Positions 34,349-43,963 of a stretch of DNA of 64,000 bases are shown in pieces (positions within the stretch are counted from its first letter, which is position 1; the number at the start of each line of letters is the position of its first letter). A program made the translations under genes and the position numbers. The stretch is taken from positions 248,001-312,000 of the forward strand of contig NZ_JAUFPR010000002.1 in NCBI RefSeq assembly GCF_030409325.1, read 5' to 3'. Source of the DNA: Mucilaginibacter aquaedulcis. Lineage in GTDB: Bacteria; Bacteroidota; Bacteroidia; Sphingobacteriales; Sphingobacteriaceae. The notes under the pieces were generated by a model that ran no database searches, had not been told where the DNA came from, and worked only from the letters and a program-made list of their open reading frames with translations.

Positions 34349-35680
34349 ATGGCAGCACCCCCGGCAGAACAGTTAAAAAGAGTATTAAAACCTGTTCACT
34401 TGTGGGCAATAGCCGTAGGGCTGGTAATATCAGGTGAGTATTTTGGCTGGAACTTGGGCTGGGCCGTATCAGGCACCATCGGCTTTTTGATAGCTACACT
34501 TGTAATTACAGTAATGTATATTACGTTCATTTTCAGCTATACGGAGCTCACTACTTCTATTCCGCATGCAGGTGGTGCTTTTGCTTATGCTTATAGAGCT
34601 ATGGGGCCGTTAGGCGGTTTAATAGCCGGCTATGCAACTTTGATTGATTTTCTTCTGGCATCACCGGCCATAGCTATTTCATTGGGGAGTTATCTTCATT
34701 TTTTGTATCCGGCAATTCCGGTTATGCAATCGGCTATGTTATTTAATGTGGCTTTTATCATACTCAATATATCCGGGGTAAAGGAGTCGGCTTCATTTTC
34801 CGTGTTTATTACCATACTGGCAGTTGCCGAGCTAATGTTGTACATGGGGATAGTATCGCCTCACTTTAAAATGGATAACTACCTGAGCAACCCGATGCCT
34901 TTTGGCTGGGCCGGGGTATTTGCCGCATTACCATTTGCCGTTTGGTTTTATCTGGCTATTGAAGGGGTAGCCATGGTAGCCGAAGAGGTAAAGGAGCCTA
35001 AAAAGAACATTCCGAGAGGGTATATATCTGCATTGGTTACGCTTGTAGCCTTGGCTTTAGGGGTAATGATATTAACCGGAGGTATAACCGACTGGCGTAA
35101 ACTGAGTAACCTTGATTACCCTCTGCCCGAGGCTATAGGCATAGTTTTAGGCAAGGCAAACGGGCTTACCAAAATATTTGCCAGCATCGGCCTGTTTGGC
35201 CTGATCGCTTCATTGCATGGCACAATTCTGGCGTCGTCAAGACAAGTGTTTGCCATGGCCCGCAGCGGTTATTTACCCCGTGGACTGGCAGTTATCAATC
35301 ATCGTTTTAAAACTCCTCATTGGGCGCTTATTGCGGGTGGGATAGTTAGCTTTTTAGCTATTTATAGTGGCACTACAGCACAGATAATTATTCTTTCGGT
35401 ACTTGGGGCTATTGTTATGTATTTGATGAGTATGGTGAGCCTCTTTATACTTCGTAAAAAAGAACCTTTGCTGGAGCGACCTTTTTCGTCGCCATTTTAC
35501 CCGGTGTTTCCGGCAACGGCATTAATTATATCAGCTATATGCTTGTTTGCCATTATATGGTTTAATGTTTGGGTAAGCCTGATATTTTTTGGAGGATTGG
35601 TTGGCGTAGCATTGATATTTATGTTAATGGGAAAACATAAGATATTATTGACAGATGAAATGATGGCAACACCCAATTGA
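34349..35680 (+). CDS. eat: ethanolamine permease (APC superfamily)
   Basis: A 443-residue inner-membrane transporter with about 12 helices. The N-terminal VGLVISGEYFGWNLGWAVSG is the signature start of the Eat-type ethanolamine permeases. SIPHAGGAFAYAYRAMGPLGG, AIEGVAMVAEEVKEPKKNIP and RQVFAMARSGYLPRGL are typical for amino acid/polyamine/organocation carriers. The gene ends 1 bp before eutB, so it is cotranscribed with the ammonia-lyase genes, which confirms the substrate as ethanolamine. The start ATG at 34349 follows an A+T-rich leader. Confidence 0.92.
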   Translation: MAAPPAEQLKRVLKPVHLWAIAVGLVISGEYFGWNLGWAVSGTIGFLIATLVITVMYITFIFSYTELTTSIPHAGGAFAYAYRAMGPLGGLIAGYATLIDFLLASPAIAISLGSYLHFLYPAIPVMQSAMLFNVAFIILNISGVKESASFSVFITILAVAELMLYMGIVSPHFKMDNYLSNPMPFGWAGVFAALPFAVWFYLAIEGVAMVAEEVKEPKKNIPRGYISALVTLVALALGVMILTGGITDWRKLSNLDYPLPEAIGIVLGKANGLTKIFASIGLFGLIASLHGTILASSRQVFAMARSGYLPRGLAVINHRFKTPHWALIAGGIVSFLAIYSGTTAQIIILSVLGAIVMYLMSMVSLFILRKKEPLLERPFSSPFYPVFPATALIISAICLFAIIWFNVWVSLIFFGGLVGVALIFMLMGKHKILLTDEMMATPN

Positions 35681-35681
35681 T

Positions 35682-37061
35682 ATGGCCTACAAGCATACCA
35701 TACGCAGCAAAGTTTATAAGTTTCCTGATCTGAAAACTTTAATGGGCAAAGCTTCGCCATACCGGTCGGGTGATGAACTGGCTGGCGTATGTGCCGCGAG
35801 TTATGAAGAACGTGTTGCAGCACAGATCACACTGGCAGATGTTCCTTTAAAGGTATTTTTAAATGAAGCTGTGATTCCCTATGAGCAGGATGAAGTAACC
35901 CGGTTAATAATTGATGGTCATGAGGTTGATGACTTTAGTTTAATAAATCATTTAACTGTGGGAGAACTGCGTGATTGGTTACTAAGCGATGAAACAGATA
36001 CCGAAACTTTAAATCGAATTGCCTGGGGGCTAACACCGGAAATGATTGCTGCAGTATCTAAACTGATGCGCAATCAGGATCTTATAGCAGTTGCCCAAAA
36101 ATGTAAGGTGATTACCCGTTTCAGGAATACTATCGGGTTATGGGGACACTTCAGTACGCGTTTACAGCCAAACCACCCTACAGATGATCCAAAGGGGGTA
36201 GCCGCAAGTATTATAGATGGTTTACTTCATTGCAGCGGAGACGCCGTTATCGGTATAAATCCCGCTACAGACAACCCAGCGGTAGTAAGCAATTTGCTCC
36301 GACTGATGGATACGTTGCGTTATCAGTTTGAAATACCTACTCAAACCTGCGTTTTGAGCCATATCACTACTACTTTGCAACTTATTAACGAAGGAGCTCC
36401 GGTTGACCTTTGTTTTCAATCTATAGCAGGTACACAACAGGCTAATGCCAGTTTTGGTATCAACCTCAATTTAATTGATGAAGCTTACCAGGCCACCTTA
36501 TCATTAAACCGGGGAACTATTGGCAATAACGTAATGTACTTTGAAACAGGGCAGGGCAGCGCGTTATCTGCCAATGCCAATTTTGGTGTAGATCAGCAAA
36601 CCTGCGAGGTTAGAGCGTATGCCATCGCAAGAAAATATAAACCCTTGCTGGTTAATACCGTGGTTGGTTTTATCGGACCTGAATATTTGTATGACGGCAA
36701 GCAAATTATCAGGGCCGCGCTTGAAGATCATTTTTGCGGAAAGCTGCTCGGTTTACCCATGGGCGTTGATGTTTGTTATACCAACCATGCTGAAGCTGAT
36801 CAGGATGATATGGACAATTTGCTGACACTGCTTGGGGTTGCCGGTTGTAATTTTATAATGGGTATACCAGGGGCCGATGATATTATGCTTAATTATCAAT
36901 CAACCTCGTTTCATGACGCTTTATACCTGCGTAAGGTATTGGGTTTAAAGCCGGCTCCTGAATTTGAACAGTGGCTAATTAAACAGGGAATAACAGACGA
37001 TAAAGGAAACATGCTGCCGATAAGCCCATCTCATGGATTACTGGATGCCATGGTTAAATGA
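35682..37061 (+). CDS. eutB: ethanolamine ammonia-lyase large subunit
   Basis: A 459-residue catalytic subunit. It cleaves ethanolamine into acetaldehyde and ammonia through adenosylcobalamin radical chemistry. Segments matching the EutB barrel include LMGKASPYRSGDELAGVCA, NTIGLWGHFSTRLQPNHPTD, DAVIGINPATDNP, YFETGQGSALSANANFG, the DQQTCEVRAYA stretch and TNHAEADQDDMDNLLTLLG. Length is usual. The gene starts 1 bp after the permease stop and ends 1 bp before eutC. No reactivase EutA or carboxysome-like shell genes are present nearby, so the enzyme is presumably free in the cytoplasm. Confidence 0.95.
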   Translation: MAYKHTIRSKVYKFPDLKTLMGKASPYRSGDELAGVCAASYEERVAAQITLADVPLKVFLNEAVIPYEQDEVTRLIIDGHEVDDFSLINHLTVGELRDWLLSDETDTETLNRIAWGLTPEMIAAVSKLMRNQDLIAVAQKCKVITRFRNTIGLWGHFSTRLQPNHPTDDPKGVAASIIDGLLHCSGDAVIGINPATDNPAVVSNLLRLMDTLRYQFEIPTQTCVLSHITTTLQLINEGAPVDLCFQSIAGTQQANASFGINLNLIDEAYQATLSLNRGTIGNNVMYFETGQGSALSANANFGVDQQTCEVRAYAIARKYKPLLVNTVVGFIGPEYLYDGKQIIRAALEDHFCGKLLGLPMGVDVCYTNHAEADQDDMDNLLTLLGVAGCNFIMGIPGADDIMLNYQSTSFHDALYLRKVLGLKPAPEFEQWLIKQGITDDKGNMLPISPSHGLLDAMVK

Positions 37062-37062
37062 T

Positions 37063-37818
37063 ATGAAAAGGAATATCCCACAGGAAATAGAACCATTAAA
37101 GGCCTTGCAGGAGTTTACTTCGGCACGCATTGCTATAGGGAGGGTGGGTAACAGTATTCCTTTGAAGCAATCACTGGAATTTAAACTGGCTCACGCTCAC
37201 GCCCGGGATGCAGTGTACTCCGAATTGGATATCAATAATTTATCGGATTTACTTAAGCAATTTAACTTAGCTGTTCTGCATCTGCAGAGTATGGTTAGCC
37301 ATCGAAGGCAATATCTTCAAAGACCAGATCTTGGACGCAAACTCAATAAGGCTTCAATTGATTTGATCAACGATTATGGAGTCGATACAGATATTGCTAT
37401 TGTGATAGCCGATGGCCTTTCGGCTACCGCAGTGAATGAAAACGCCTACAGGTTATTGCAGGTCTTAATTCCATTATTTACAGCTGCTAATTTCAGTTTA
37501 ACCCCTCTGAGCCTGGTTGAACAGGGGCGGGTAGCTATTGGGGATGATATTGGTTATGGCTTAAAATCGAAATTATGCCTTGTTCTTATAGGTGAGCGGC
37601 CGGGGTTAAGTTCGGCGGATAGTTTGGGTGCATACCTGACATACAACCCTAAACCCGGGCTCACCGATGAAACGCGTAACTGTATATCTAATATACGGCC
37701 TGGTGGTCTTAGCTATAATAACGCTGCAAAAAAGATATTTTATCTTGTGAGCGAGGCTTTTAAAAGAAAACTATCAGGAGTGGCTCTTAAAGATAATACA
37801 GGTTTACTGGACAGCTAA
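37063..37818 (+). CDS. eutC: ethanolamine ammonia-lyase small subunit
   Basis: About 251 residues, the light chain that binds adenosylcobalamin with EutB. LKALQEFTSARIAIGRVGNS, LEFKLAHAHARDAV, RPDLGRKLNKAS, AIVIADGLSATAV, LCLVLIGERPGLSSADSLGA and GGLSYNNAAKKIFYLV are all typical EutC segments. A longer frame reaches 37033, but the ATG at 37063, 1 bp after the eutB stop, is preferred because it follows the operon spacing. Its C-terminal end reaches the expected family length. It terminates the three-gene ethanolamine operon, 28 bp before the convergent DUF4251 gene. Confidence 0.93.
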   Translation: MKRNIPQEIEPLKALQEFTSARIAIGRVGNSIPLKQSLEFKLAHAHARDAVYSELDINNLSDLLKQFNLAVLHLQSMVSHRRQYLQRPDLGRKLNKASIDLINDYGVDTDIAIVIADGLSATAVNENAYRLLQVLIPLFTAANFSLTPLSLVEQGRVAIGDDIGYGLKSKLCLVLIGERPGLSSADSLGAYLTYNPKPGLTDETRNCISNIRPGGLSYNNAAKKIFYLVSEAFKRKLSGVALKDNTGLLDS

Positions 37819-37846
37819 GGCAAATGCCTTTGCCTTAGCTGTTTGA

Positions 37847-38368
37847 TTACTTTTTGATGTCCCTTTTTTCAATGGTGCCGTTAAACGAAATGGGATCGCG
37901 ATTGGTGCTGATCACCTGTAAGGATGCAAAACCATCCTGAGAAATATTAAGGGTCATGGTCTGTACATCGCGCCCGTCACTAATGCTTCTGTCGGTTGGT
38001 TTGATAGTAACAGTCCAGCCGCCTTTTTTACCCACTTTAGAACTATAGGTAAACTTGGTAGTCGTAAACTTTATACCACCATCTGTGGGGTTGTAAGGTG
38101 CCTGATATGCCTGGCCGAAATAAGGCAGATAGGCAGAAACTGTATCTTTAGTTACTGTCATGTCATACTGTGAGTTTAATGACCTACTTATTCCTCTCAT
38201 TGGGGTTACGTACGAGGCGTTAAACAAGTAATTTTGAGCCTCCACCATACTCTTTATTTCAGCAGCATGCGCCGCTTTTTTATCTTTGCGGGTGTTTTGG
38301 GCATTAACTATACCTATGCTCATACAGGTAAGCAGGATTAATGCCAATATTGTTTTTAATGGTTTCAT
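37847..38368 (-). CDS. exported DUF4251 protein
   Basis: A 173-residue protein with a signal peptide (TILALILLTCMSIGIVNAQ). A single DUF4251 domain follows: IKSMVEAQNYLFNASYVTPM, LNSQYDMTVTKDTVSAYLPY, YNPTDGGIKFTTTKFTYSS and FASLQVISTNRDPISFNGTI. The family is common in Bacteroidota, with a beta-rich lipocalin-like appearance and no known function. Likely periplasmic. It is convergent with eutC and followed upstream by htpG on the same strand. Confidence 0.88.
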   Translation of the reverse strand: MKPLKTILALILLTCMSIGIVNAQNTRKDKKAAHAAEIKSMVEAQNYLFNASYVTPMRGISRSLNSQYDMTVTKDTVSAYLPYFGQAYQAPYNPTDGGIKFTTTKFTYSSKVGKKGGWTVTIKPTDRSISDGRDVQTMTLNISQDGFASLQVISTNRDPISFNGTIEKRDIKK

Positions 38369-38446
38369 AATTAAGTAATTATATCGGCTTGACTCGGGAA
38401 TCTTATTCAGGTTTAGTTATATCAAATTTAATTATAATTAAACAAA

Positions 38447-38474
38447 AAAGCCATCCGTTTTTGCGGATGGCTTT
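38447..38474 (-). terminator. terminator of htpG
   Basis: AAAGCCATCCG/CGGATGGCTTT hairpin with a 6-nt loop and flanking A/T runs, 20 bp past the htpG stop on the minus strand. Confidence 0.8.
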
Positions 38475-38493
38475 ACATTAAATTGCTTTAAAA

Positions 38494-40377
38494 TTATATC
38501 AGATTAACACTGCGGTTTACAAACTCGGTAAGTTCAGCACCGGTTAATAATCCTTGTGAAAGCAAGGCCAAGTCAAATGCTTGTTTTGATAACTGGGCTT
38601 GTACCTGCTCATCTTCTTCCTGCAATATTCGGGTGATCAGCTTATGATTGCCATTTACAATTACCTTGTAGTTATCAGGCATATTACCGTAGAAACCCAT
38701 ACCGCCGCCCATGGCAGCCATATCTTTCATACGGCGCATAAACTCATCCATGGTAACAGTTACCGGTAATTCATCAGGATTAAGGCTCTCCAATTGAACG
38801 TTATAGGCAGATTTGTTAATGGCTTTGTTAAAGATATCTTTTACCTTGGTTGATTGCTCTTCTGTTAAAACAGTTTCAGGAGCATCATCTTTTTTGATCA
38901 GCTTATCAGCAACATCAGCATCAACACGCTTTAATGATGTTTTGTCAAGCTTTTGCTCTAACTGGCTGATGAAGTGATTATCGATAGGTGAGTTCATCAC
39001 CAATACATCATAACCTTTTTTGTTGGCTGATTGGATGAAGGCATCCTGTTTTGATGGATCGTTGGTATAGATATAAACCAGTTGACCATCTTTATCGGTT
39101 TGTACAGCTTCAACCTTCTCTTTGTATTCTGGTAAAGTGAAGTTTTCATTTTTAGTATTTGATACCAAAACAAAATCTTTCGCTTTATCATAAAACTTAT
39201 CTTCGCTCACCATGCCGTATTTAACAAACAGGCCAATGTCTGTCCATTTTTCTTCGTATGCTTTACGGTCGGCTTTAAATAATTCTGCCAATTTATCAGC
39301 CACTTTTTTTGTGATGTAGCTGTTGATTTTTTTAACATTGCTATCTGCCTGCAAAAAGCTGCGCGATACGTTAAGCGGAATATCCGGTGAATCGATAACG
39401 CCGTGTAACAACATTAAAAATTCAGGAACAATGTCTTTTACCTCGTCGGTAATAAATACCTGGCGGCTGAATAATTTGATCTTGTTCTTTTGGATCTCAA
39501 AATCGTTTTTCAGCTTAGGGAAATATAAAACACCGGTTAAGTTGAAAGGATAGTCAACATTCAGGTGTATCCAGAACAATGGGTCTTCGCTGAAAGGGTA
39601 AAGTGTTTTATAGAAGTTCAGGTAATCCTCGTCTTTTAATTCAGACGGAGATTTTGTCCAGATTGGGTTGGTTTCGTTGATGATATTATCATGCTGAACC
39701 TCAATGTATTTTGGTTTGCCTTCTTCATCAACACCATCTTCTTCCTGCTCGGTTTTTGTGCCGAATTTAATTGGAACCGGTAAAAATTTACAGTATTTGT
39801 CTAATATTTCCTGAAGTTTGTACTGGCTCAAAAACTCTTCAGATTCGCTGTTGATATATAGGGTGATCTCTGTACCGCGTTCAGCCAATACACCTTCGCC
39901 AATTTCAAACTCGGTGCTGCCATCGCAAACCCAGTATGCAGGTTCGGCACCTTCCTGGTATGATAAGGTTTGGATCTCTACCTTATCGGCAACCATAAAG
40001 GCTGAGTAAAAACCTAAACCAAAGCGACCGATAATCTCATTAGCATCTTTAGCTTCTTTGAACTTTTCCATGAACTCGGTAGCACCCGAAAATGCTATCT
40101 GGTTGATGTATTTTTTGATCTCTTCGGCGGTCATACCCAAGCCATTGTCAGATATGGTGATGGTTTTCTTAGCCTCGTCAAATGCTACTTCAACACGCAG
40201 ATCACCAAGTTCGCCGTTGTACTGACCCAAAGAAGCCAGACGTTTAATTTTTTGGGTAGCATCTACCGCGTTTGATACCAGCTCACGCAAAAATATCTCA
40301 TTATCTGAGTAAAGAAACTTCTTAATTATCGGAAAAATGTTTTCGGTGTGGATCGAAATGCTGCCTTTTTCTTGCAT
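38494..40377 (-). CDS. htpG: molecular chaperone HtpG (Hsp90 family)
   Basis: A 627-residue cytosolic Hsp90 homologue. The N-terminal ATPase domain has FLRELVSNAVDATQKI, ITISDNGLGMTAEEI, FSGATEFMEKF, IGRFGLGFYSAFMVADKVEI and GTEITLYI. The middle domain includes LFSRQVFITDEVKDIVPEFL and GVIDSPDIPLNVSRSFLQ with the catalytic arginine. A C-terminal dimerisation domain is present. Length agrees with the Bacteroidota HtpG class. It refolds client proteins. The gene stands alone with its own terminator and probably its own stress-regulated promoter, which I could not identify. Confidence 0.96.
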   Translation of the reverse strand: MQEKGSISIHTENIFPIIKKFLYSDNEIFLRELVSNAVDATQKIKRLASLGQYNGELGDLRVEVAFDEAKKTITISDNGLGMTAEEIKKYINQIAFSGATEFMEKFKEAKDANEIIGRFGLGFYSAFMVADKVEIQTLSYQEGAEPAYWVCDGSTEFEIGEGVLAERGTEITLYINSESEEFLSQYKLQEILDKYCKFLPVPIKFGTKTEQEEDGVDEEGKPKYIEVQHDNIINETNPIWTKSPSELKDEDYLNFYKTLYPFSEDPLFWIHLNVDYPFNLTGVLYFPKLKNDFEIQKNKIKLFSRQVFITDEVKDIVPEFLMLLHGVIDSPDIPLNVSRSFLQADSNVKKINSYITKKVADKLAELFKADRKAYEEKWTDIGLFVKYGMVSEDKFYDKAKDFVLVSNTKNENFTLPEYKEKVEAVQTDKDGQLVYIYTNDPSKQDAFIQSANKKGYDVLVMNSPIDNHFISQLEQKLDKTSLKRVDADVADKLIKKDDAPETVLTEEQSTKVKDIFNKAINKSAYNVQLESLNPDELPVTVTMDEFMRRMKDMAAMGGGMGFYGNMPDNYKVIVNGNHKLITRILQEEDEQVQAQLSKQAFDLALLSQGLLTGAELTEFVNRSVNLI

Positions 40378-40486
40378 AATATTATTTGTATGATTGATTT
40401 AATATGATTTTCAAGCTGTAATCATCAATGCCTGTTCCAAAAGGTGTGATGTTGTCAAATTGGCAGTAGTAAATATTTAAAACAAT

Positions 40487-41032
40487 TCAGATGATGGCGA
40501 TTGAAGATAGTAGGGTATTAAATGCCCGTGTTAAACTATCCTTTGTTTCTGCATCTGTAATGCTACCATCCGCTGCCATTTTTGAACGGATAAATGGAAT
40601 CAACAGGTTTGCATCATCAAGGATCTTAGCAGATAAAGCCCCAAGCGTAAGCAAGAGTGAAGGATGAGCGTATTGACCACTTGAGGAAGCAGTAATAAGC
40701 GCCACAGGTTTATCAGCCAATGAGCTACTTGAAACCAACCAGTCGAGCATGTTTTTCAATTGTCCCGGTACACCAAAGGCGTATTCAGGTGTACAGATGA
40801 CTATGGCATCAACATTGGCTAAAAGTTGCCTTAATTTACTTACAGAGTTGGGTGGGGTGTCCGTATCCGATCCCGGGTCAAAAGGCGGAATAAGGGCAAG
40901 ATCATTATAAATACTATAATCAATATTTTCAGGAATTAAACCCGCCAGATATTTTAAAATATGATGGTTTGAAGAACCAGAACGCAGGCTGCCTGAAATA
41001 GCGAGAATATTTTTTGACTTTCGATCTATCAT
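40487..41032 (-). CDS. NADPH-dependent FMN reductase family protein
   Basis: A 181-residue flavodoxin-like protein. ILAISGSLRSGSSNHHIL is the FMN-phosphate-binding loop, VDAIVICTPEYAFGVPGQLK the second flavin motif (PEY), and NMLDWLVSSSSL the following helix. These enzymes reduce quinones, azo compounds or flavins with NAD(P)H. The gene begins 19 bp downstream of the sensor kinase gene on the same strand, so it could be part of the same operon as the two-component system. Whether it has a role in the transporter response is unknown. Confidence 0.88.
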   Translation of the reverse strand: MIDRKSKNILAISGSLRSGSSNHHILKYLAGLIPENIDYSIYNDLALIPPFDPGSDTDTPPNSVSKLRQLLANVDAIVICTPEYAFGVPGQLKNMLDWLVSSSSLADKPVALITASSSGQYAHPSLLLTLGALSAKILDDANLLIPFIRSKMAADGSITDAETKDSLTRAFNTLLSSIAII

Positions 41033-41051
41033 CAGTTCAATATTAAGTTAA

Positions 41052-42398
41052 TTATATGAACTGTAAAATAAATGAAGACCCTTTACCCTCGGTTGATTGT
41101 ACCTGGATATTTCCTTTATGCAGTAACATGATCTGTTTACACAAGCTTAATCCAATTCCACTGCCCGTTTTACGGGTACTAAAAAATGGGATAAATATTT
41201 TATCGAGCAGTTCGGGCGGCATACCCAAACCATTATCGGTTACTTTTACCAGTGTTTTACTATTGTTTTGTATTTCAGCTGATAAGATAAGCCTTGGCTC
41301 TTCACGGTCTTTTACTGCCTCAATGGCATTTACCAACAGGTTTATCATTACCTGTTCAATCAGGTTTATATCGGCCTGTATAGCCAGTGTTGGGTCGCGC
41401 AGAATGATCTCGAGTTCAATATTCTTTTTCTCAAGTGTTGGGCGCATCAGGCTATTCAGGTTCTCGAACAGATCACGCACCAGAATCTTGTTCAAATCAA
41501 GCTTAGTTATCTTATTAAGGCTGCGGTAGCTCTCGGTGAATTTTAGTAAACCCTCACTGCGTCTTTTAATGGTATCGATACCCAGTTCAAGGTCTTCCAG
41601 TTCGCTATTTTGTATGCTATTCGCTATTTCCGGGCTTTGAAGGCGGTTCTTGAGCGTATCAGCAAGGGAAGAGATTGGGGCTACCGAATTCATGATCTCA
41701 TGCGTCATTACATTAAGCAGCTTTTGCCATGCCTTTGATTCGGTTTCATCCAGCGCTTCGCTCACATTCTGAAAAGCAATTAATTTGTAGAGTATATCAT
41801 CACTGCGCATCACGCTGGCAGTTATTAAAATTTTTACCAACTGTTGATTGCGGGTTACCGTGATGATCTTGCTGTCGCCTGGTTTTACCTTTATCAGCTC
41901 GAGGTATAAACTGGGTTCACGTTTTTCGAGTGAGTGTACGGTTTTAAGGTAAGGGATGCCAATGAGATTTTTGAACGCCTCATTGATCCAGCTGATGTTG
42001 CCGCTTTCTTCTTCAAAAGAGAGGATGCCGGTATCAACCAGTTCCAATATCTTTTGCAGGTAGTGATATTGGGTTTCACGTTCACGGCTGATAAGTTTAA
42101 ACGTAGTGTTGATATCATTAAATCCTTTGCGCAGCGGTTTAAGCTCATTTGGAGCGCGGCGCACATCAAAATGCCTCGAAAAATCACGGTAATGAATAGA
42201 CTCAACAAACTGGTTAACCTCATCCTGCGCCTTTTTCTGAAAACGGATCATTTCAATAACCGCGTAAATTACCAATGGTACAAATATTACCAAATAAAGC
42301 GGCTGGCCTTTTACAACAACATACGATGCTGCAGACAGGGCCAGAAACATTAAAAATACGCGCAGCAAAAGCCGCCATTCATATCGGTTAAATATCAT
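41052..42398 (-). CDS. membrane sensor histidine kinase (NtrY-like)
   Basis: A 448-residue kinase. Two N-terminal membrane helices (about residues 12-27, LRVFLMFLALSAASYVVV, and 32-48, LYLVIFVPLVIYAVIEMI) leave almost no periplasmic loop, so the signal may be sensed in or near the membrane. A HAMP/PAS-like region follows (YLQKILELVDTGILSFEEES). The phosphoacceptor box is LLNVMTHEIMNSVAPISSLA. ATP-binding boxes are INLLVNAIEAVKD, VTDNGLGMPPELLDKIF, FFSTRKTGSGIGLSLCKQI. It overlaps the response-regulator gene by 11 bp and is translated with it. Probable partner: the regulator at 42388. Confidence 0.9.
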   Translation of the reverse strand: MIFNRYEWRLLLRVFLMFLALSAASYVVVKGQPLYLVIFVPLVIYAVIEMIRFQKKAQDEVNQFVESIHYRDFSRHFDVRRAPNELKPLRKGFNDINTTFKLISRERETQYHYLQKILELVDTGILSFEEESGNISWINEAFKNLIGIPYLKTVHSLEKREPSLYLELIKVKPGDSKIITVTRNQQLVKILITASVMRSDDILYKLIAFQNVSEALDETESKAWQKLLNVMTHEIMNSVAPISSLADTLKNRLQSPEIANSIQNSELEDLELGIDTIKRRSEGLLKFTESYRSLNKITKLDLNKILVRDLFENLNSLMRPTLEKKNIELEIILRDPTLAIQADINLIEQVMINLLVNAIEAVKDREEPRLILSAEIQNNSKTLVKVTDNGLGMPPELLDKIFIPFFSTRKTGSGIGLSLCKQIMLLHKGNIQVQSTEGKGSSFILQFI

Positions 42399-43743
42399 AT
42401 TTGCTTAATCTGCGGTATAGGGCAGTACGGGTTAATCCTAACTCTTTGGCAGCCCGGGTTATATTACCATTATGTTTTTCAATAACTCTCAAGATTGCAT
42501 TTTTTTCAAGCGTACTTAGTTGTATATTATCTTCGTTTACAGTAGTTTCTGTAGCAGTTTCTAAAATGGAAAATATAAGATCATCCGGTCTTAGAGTATT
42601 ATCATCGGCCATGATAACCGCCCGCTCAATAGTATACTGTAGCTCGCGAACATTACCCGGATAATTATATGATTTTAACTTTTGCAAAGCTGCTGCATCA
42701 AAATCCATTGAAGGTTTAAGGTATTTGGTAGCATATAAACGGGCAAAATGCCTAGCCAATATGGTAATATCTTCATTACGCCTTCGCAATGGAGGCATAT
42801 TGATCTCTACAGTGTTGATACGGTATATCAAATCCTTACGAAAGCGATTTTCATTCGCCAGCTCGTGCATAGGTACATTTGTTGCACAAATAAGCCTGAT
42901 ATCTATGTCAACAGCTTTGTTGGTGCCCAAACGGGTTACTTGCCGGTTTTGGAGCACAGTGAGCAGTTTGGCTTGTTGCTGTAAGGTAATGTTACCTATC
43001 TCATCTAAAAAGAGGGTGCCGCCATGGGCATCTTCAAAGCGGCCCGTACGGTCTTCACGGGCATCGGTAAATGCTCCTTTTTTATGACCAAACAATTCAC
43101 TTTCAAATAAAGTATCGGTAAGGGCACCAACATCTACCTTAATAAATGGTTTATCGGCCCGTAATGAACGCTCGTGAATGGCCTTGGCCATAAGATCTTT
43201 ACCGGTTCCGTTTTCACCCATAAGCAAAATATTGGCATCGGTAGGGGCAATTTTATTCACCTTATAAAAAATGTCCTGCATCACTTCCGATTCGCCCAAT
43301 ATAGAGGTATCACCGGCTGTGCTTTTTACTGCGGTTTTGGTGATTTTTATACCTTCCTTTTTATCTAAAAGCTCTTTTATGGTAGCAATTAGCTTTTCAT
43401 TATGCCATGGTTTTACTATAAAGTCATTAGCGCCTTCTTTTAATGAGCGTACAGCAAGGTCAATATCACCGTAAGCGGTTATCATGATCACGCATACATT
43501 GGGTTTCCAGGCCTTTACCTTGCTTAGCCAGTATAACCCTTCGTTGCCTGTATTGATGGCGCTGTTAAAGTTCATATCAAGCAAAACAAGATCAACCTCA
43601 TTACGCTGTAGCAGCCAGTTTAAATTCTCCGGATTCTTTTCGGTTATCACTTCCTGCGCTTCTGTTTTTAATAACAGCTTAACCGCGGTTAGCACATCCG
43701 GATCATCGTCAACAATTAAAATGGTAGCTTTTTTAAGTATCAT
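42388..43743 (-). CDS. NtrC-family response regulator with GAFTDA variant
   Basis: About 451 residues. The receiver domain (~1-125) has ATILIVDDDPDVLTAVKLLL, VDLVLLDMNF (phosphorylated Asp) and WHNEKL preceded by FIVKP. The AAA+ domain has the Walker A motif MGENGTGKDLMAKAI, GTLFLDEIGNI (Walker B) and LRRRNEDI. Between them the sigma-54 contact loop reads KKGAFTDARED, not GAFTGA. The C-terminal Fis-type HTH is NITRAAKELGLTRTALYRRL. It overlaps the kinase gene by 11 bp, and the divergent transporter array begins 356 bp away. A TTG-started extension to 43752 is judged less likely than ATG 43743. It likely activates the transporter array from the composite sites at 43964 and 59936. Confidence 0.9.
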   Translation of the reverse strand: MILKKATILIVDDDPDVLTAVKLLLKTEAQEVITEKNPENLNWLLQRNEVDLVLLDMNFNSAINTGNEGLYWLSKVKAWKPNVCVIMITAYGDIDLAVRSLKEGANDFIVKPWHNEKLIATIKELLDKKEGIKITKTAVKSTAGDTSILGESEVMQDIFYKVNKIAPTDANILLMGENGTGKDLMAKAIHERSLRADKPFIKVDVGALTDTLFESELFGHKKGAFTDAREDRTGRFEDAHGGTLFLDEIGNITLQQQAKLLTVLQNRQVTRLGTNKAVDIDIRLICATNVPMHELANENRFRKDLIYRINTVEINMPPLRRRNEDITILARHFARLYATKYLKPSMDFDAAALQKLKSYNYPGNVRELQYTIERAVIMADDNTLRPDDLIFSILETATETTVNEDNIQLSTLEKNAILRVIEKHNGNITRAAKELGLTRTALYRRLSKYDI

Positions 43744-43963
43744 TTGATGCAATTAGTTTTATGGTTTTTAACAGATTCGTAGTTGGTTTTCGCCGGTACA
43801 TGAGCCATGGCTTGCTGTTTTGGACATCCGCAATATACTACGAACTATGAATTATTTGTTTGTGCAAATTAATAATTGAATGCTTAAATTTCATACCAGT
43901 TATATATAATAGAAGTATTAAACTGTAAATCAATTATGAACGGATAGACCTGATTTAATTCAC

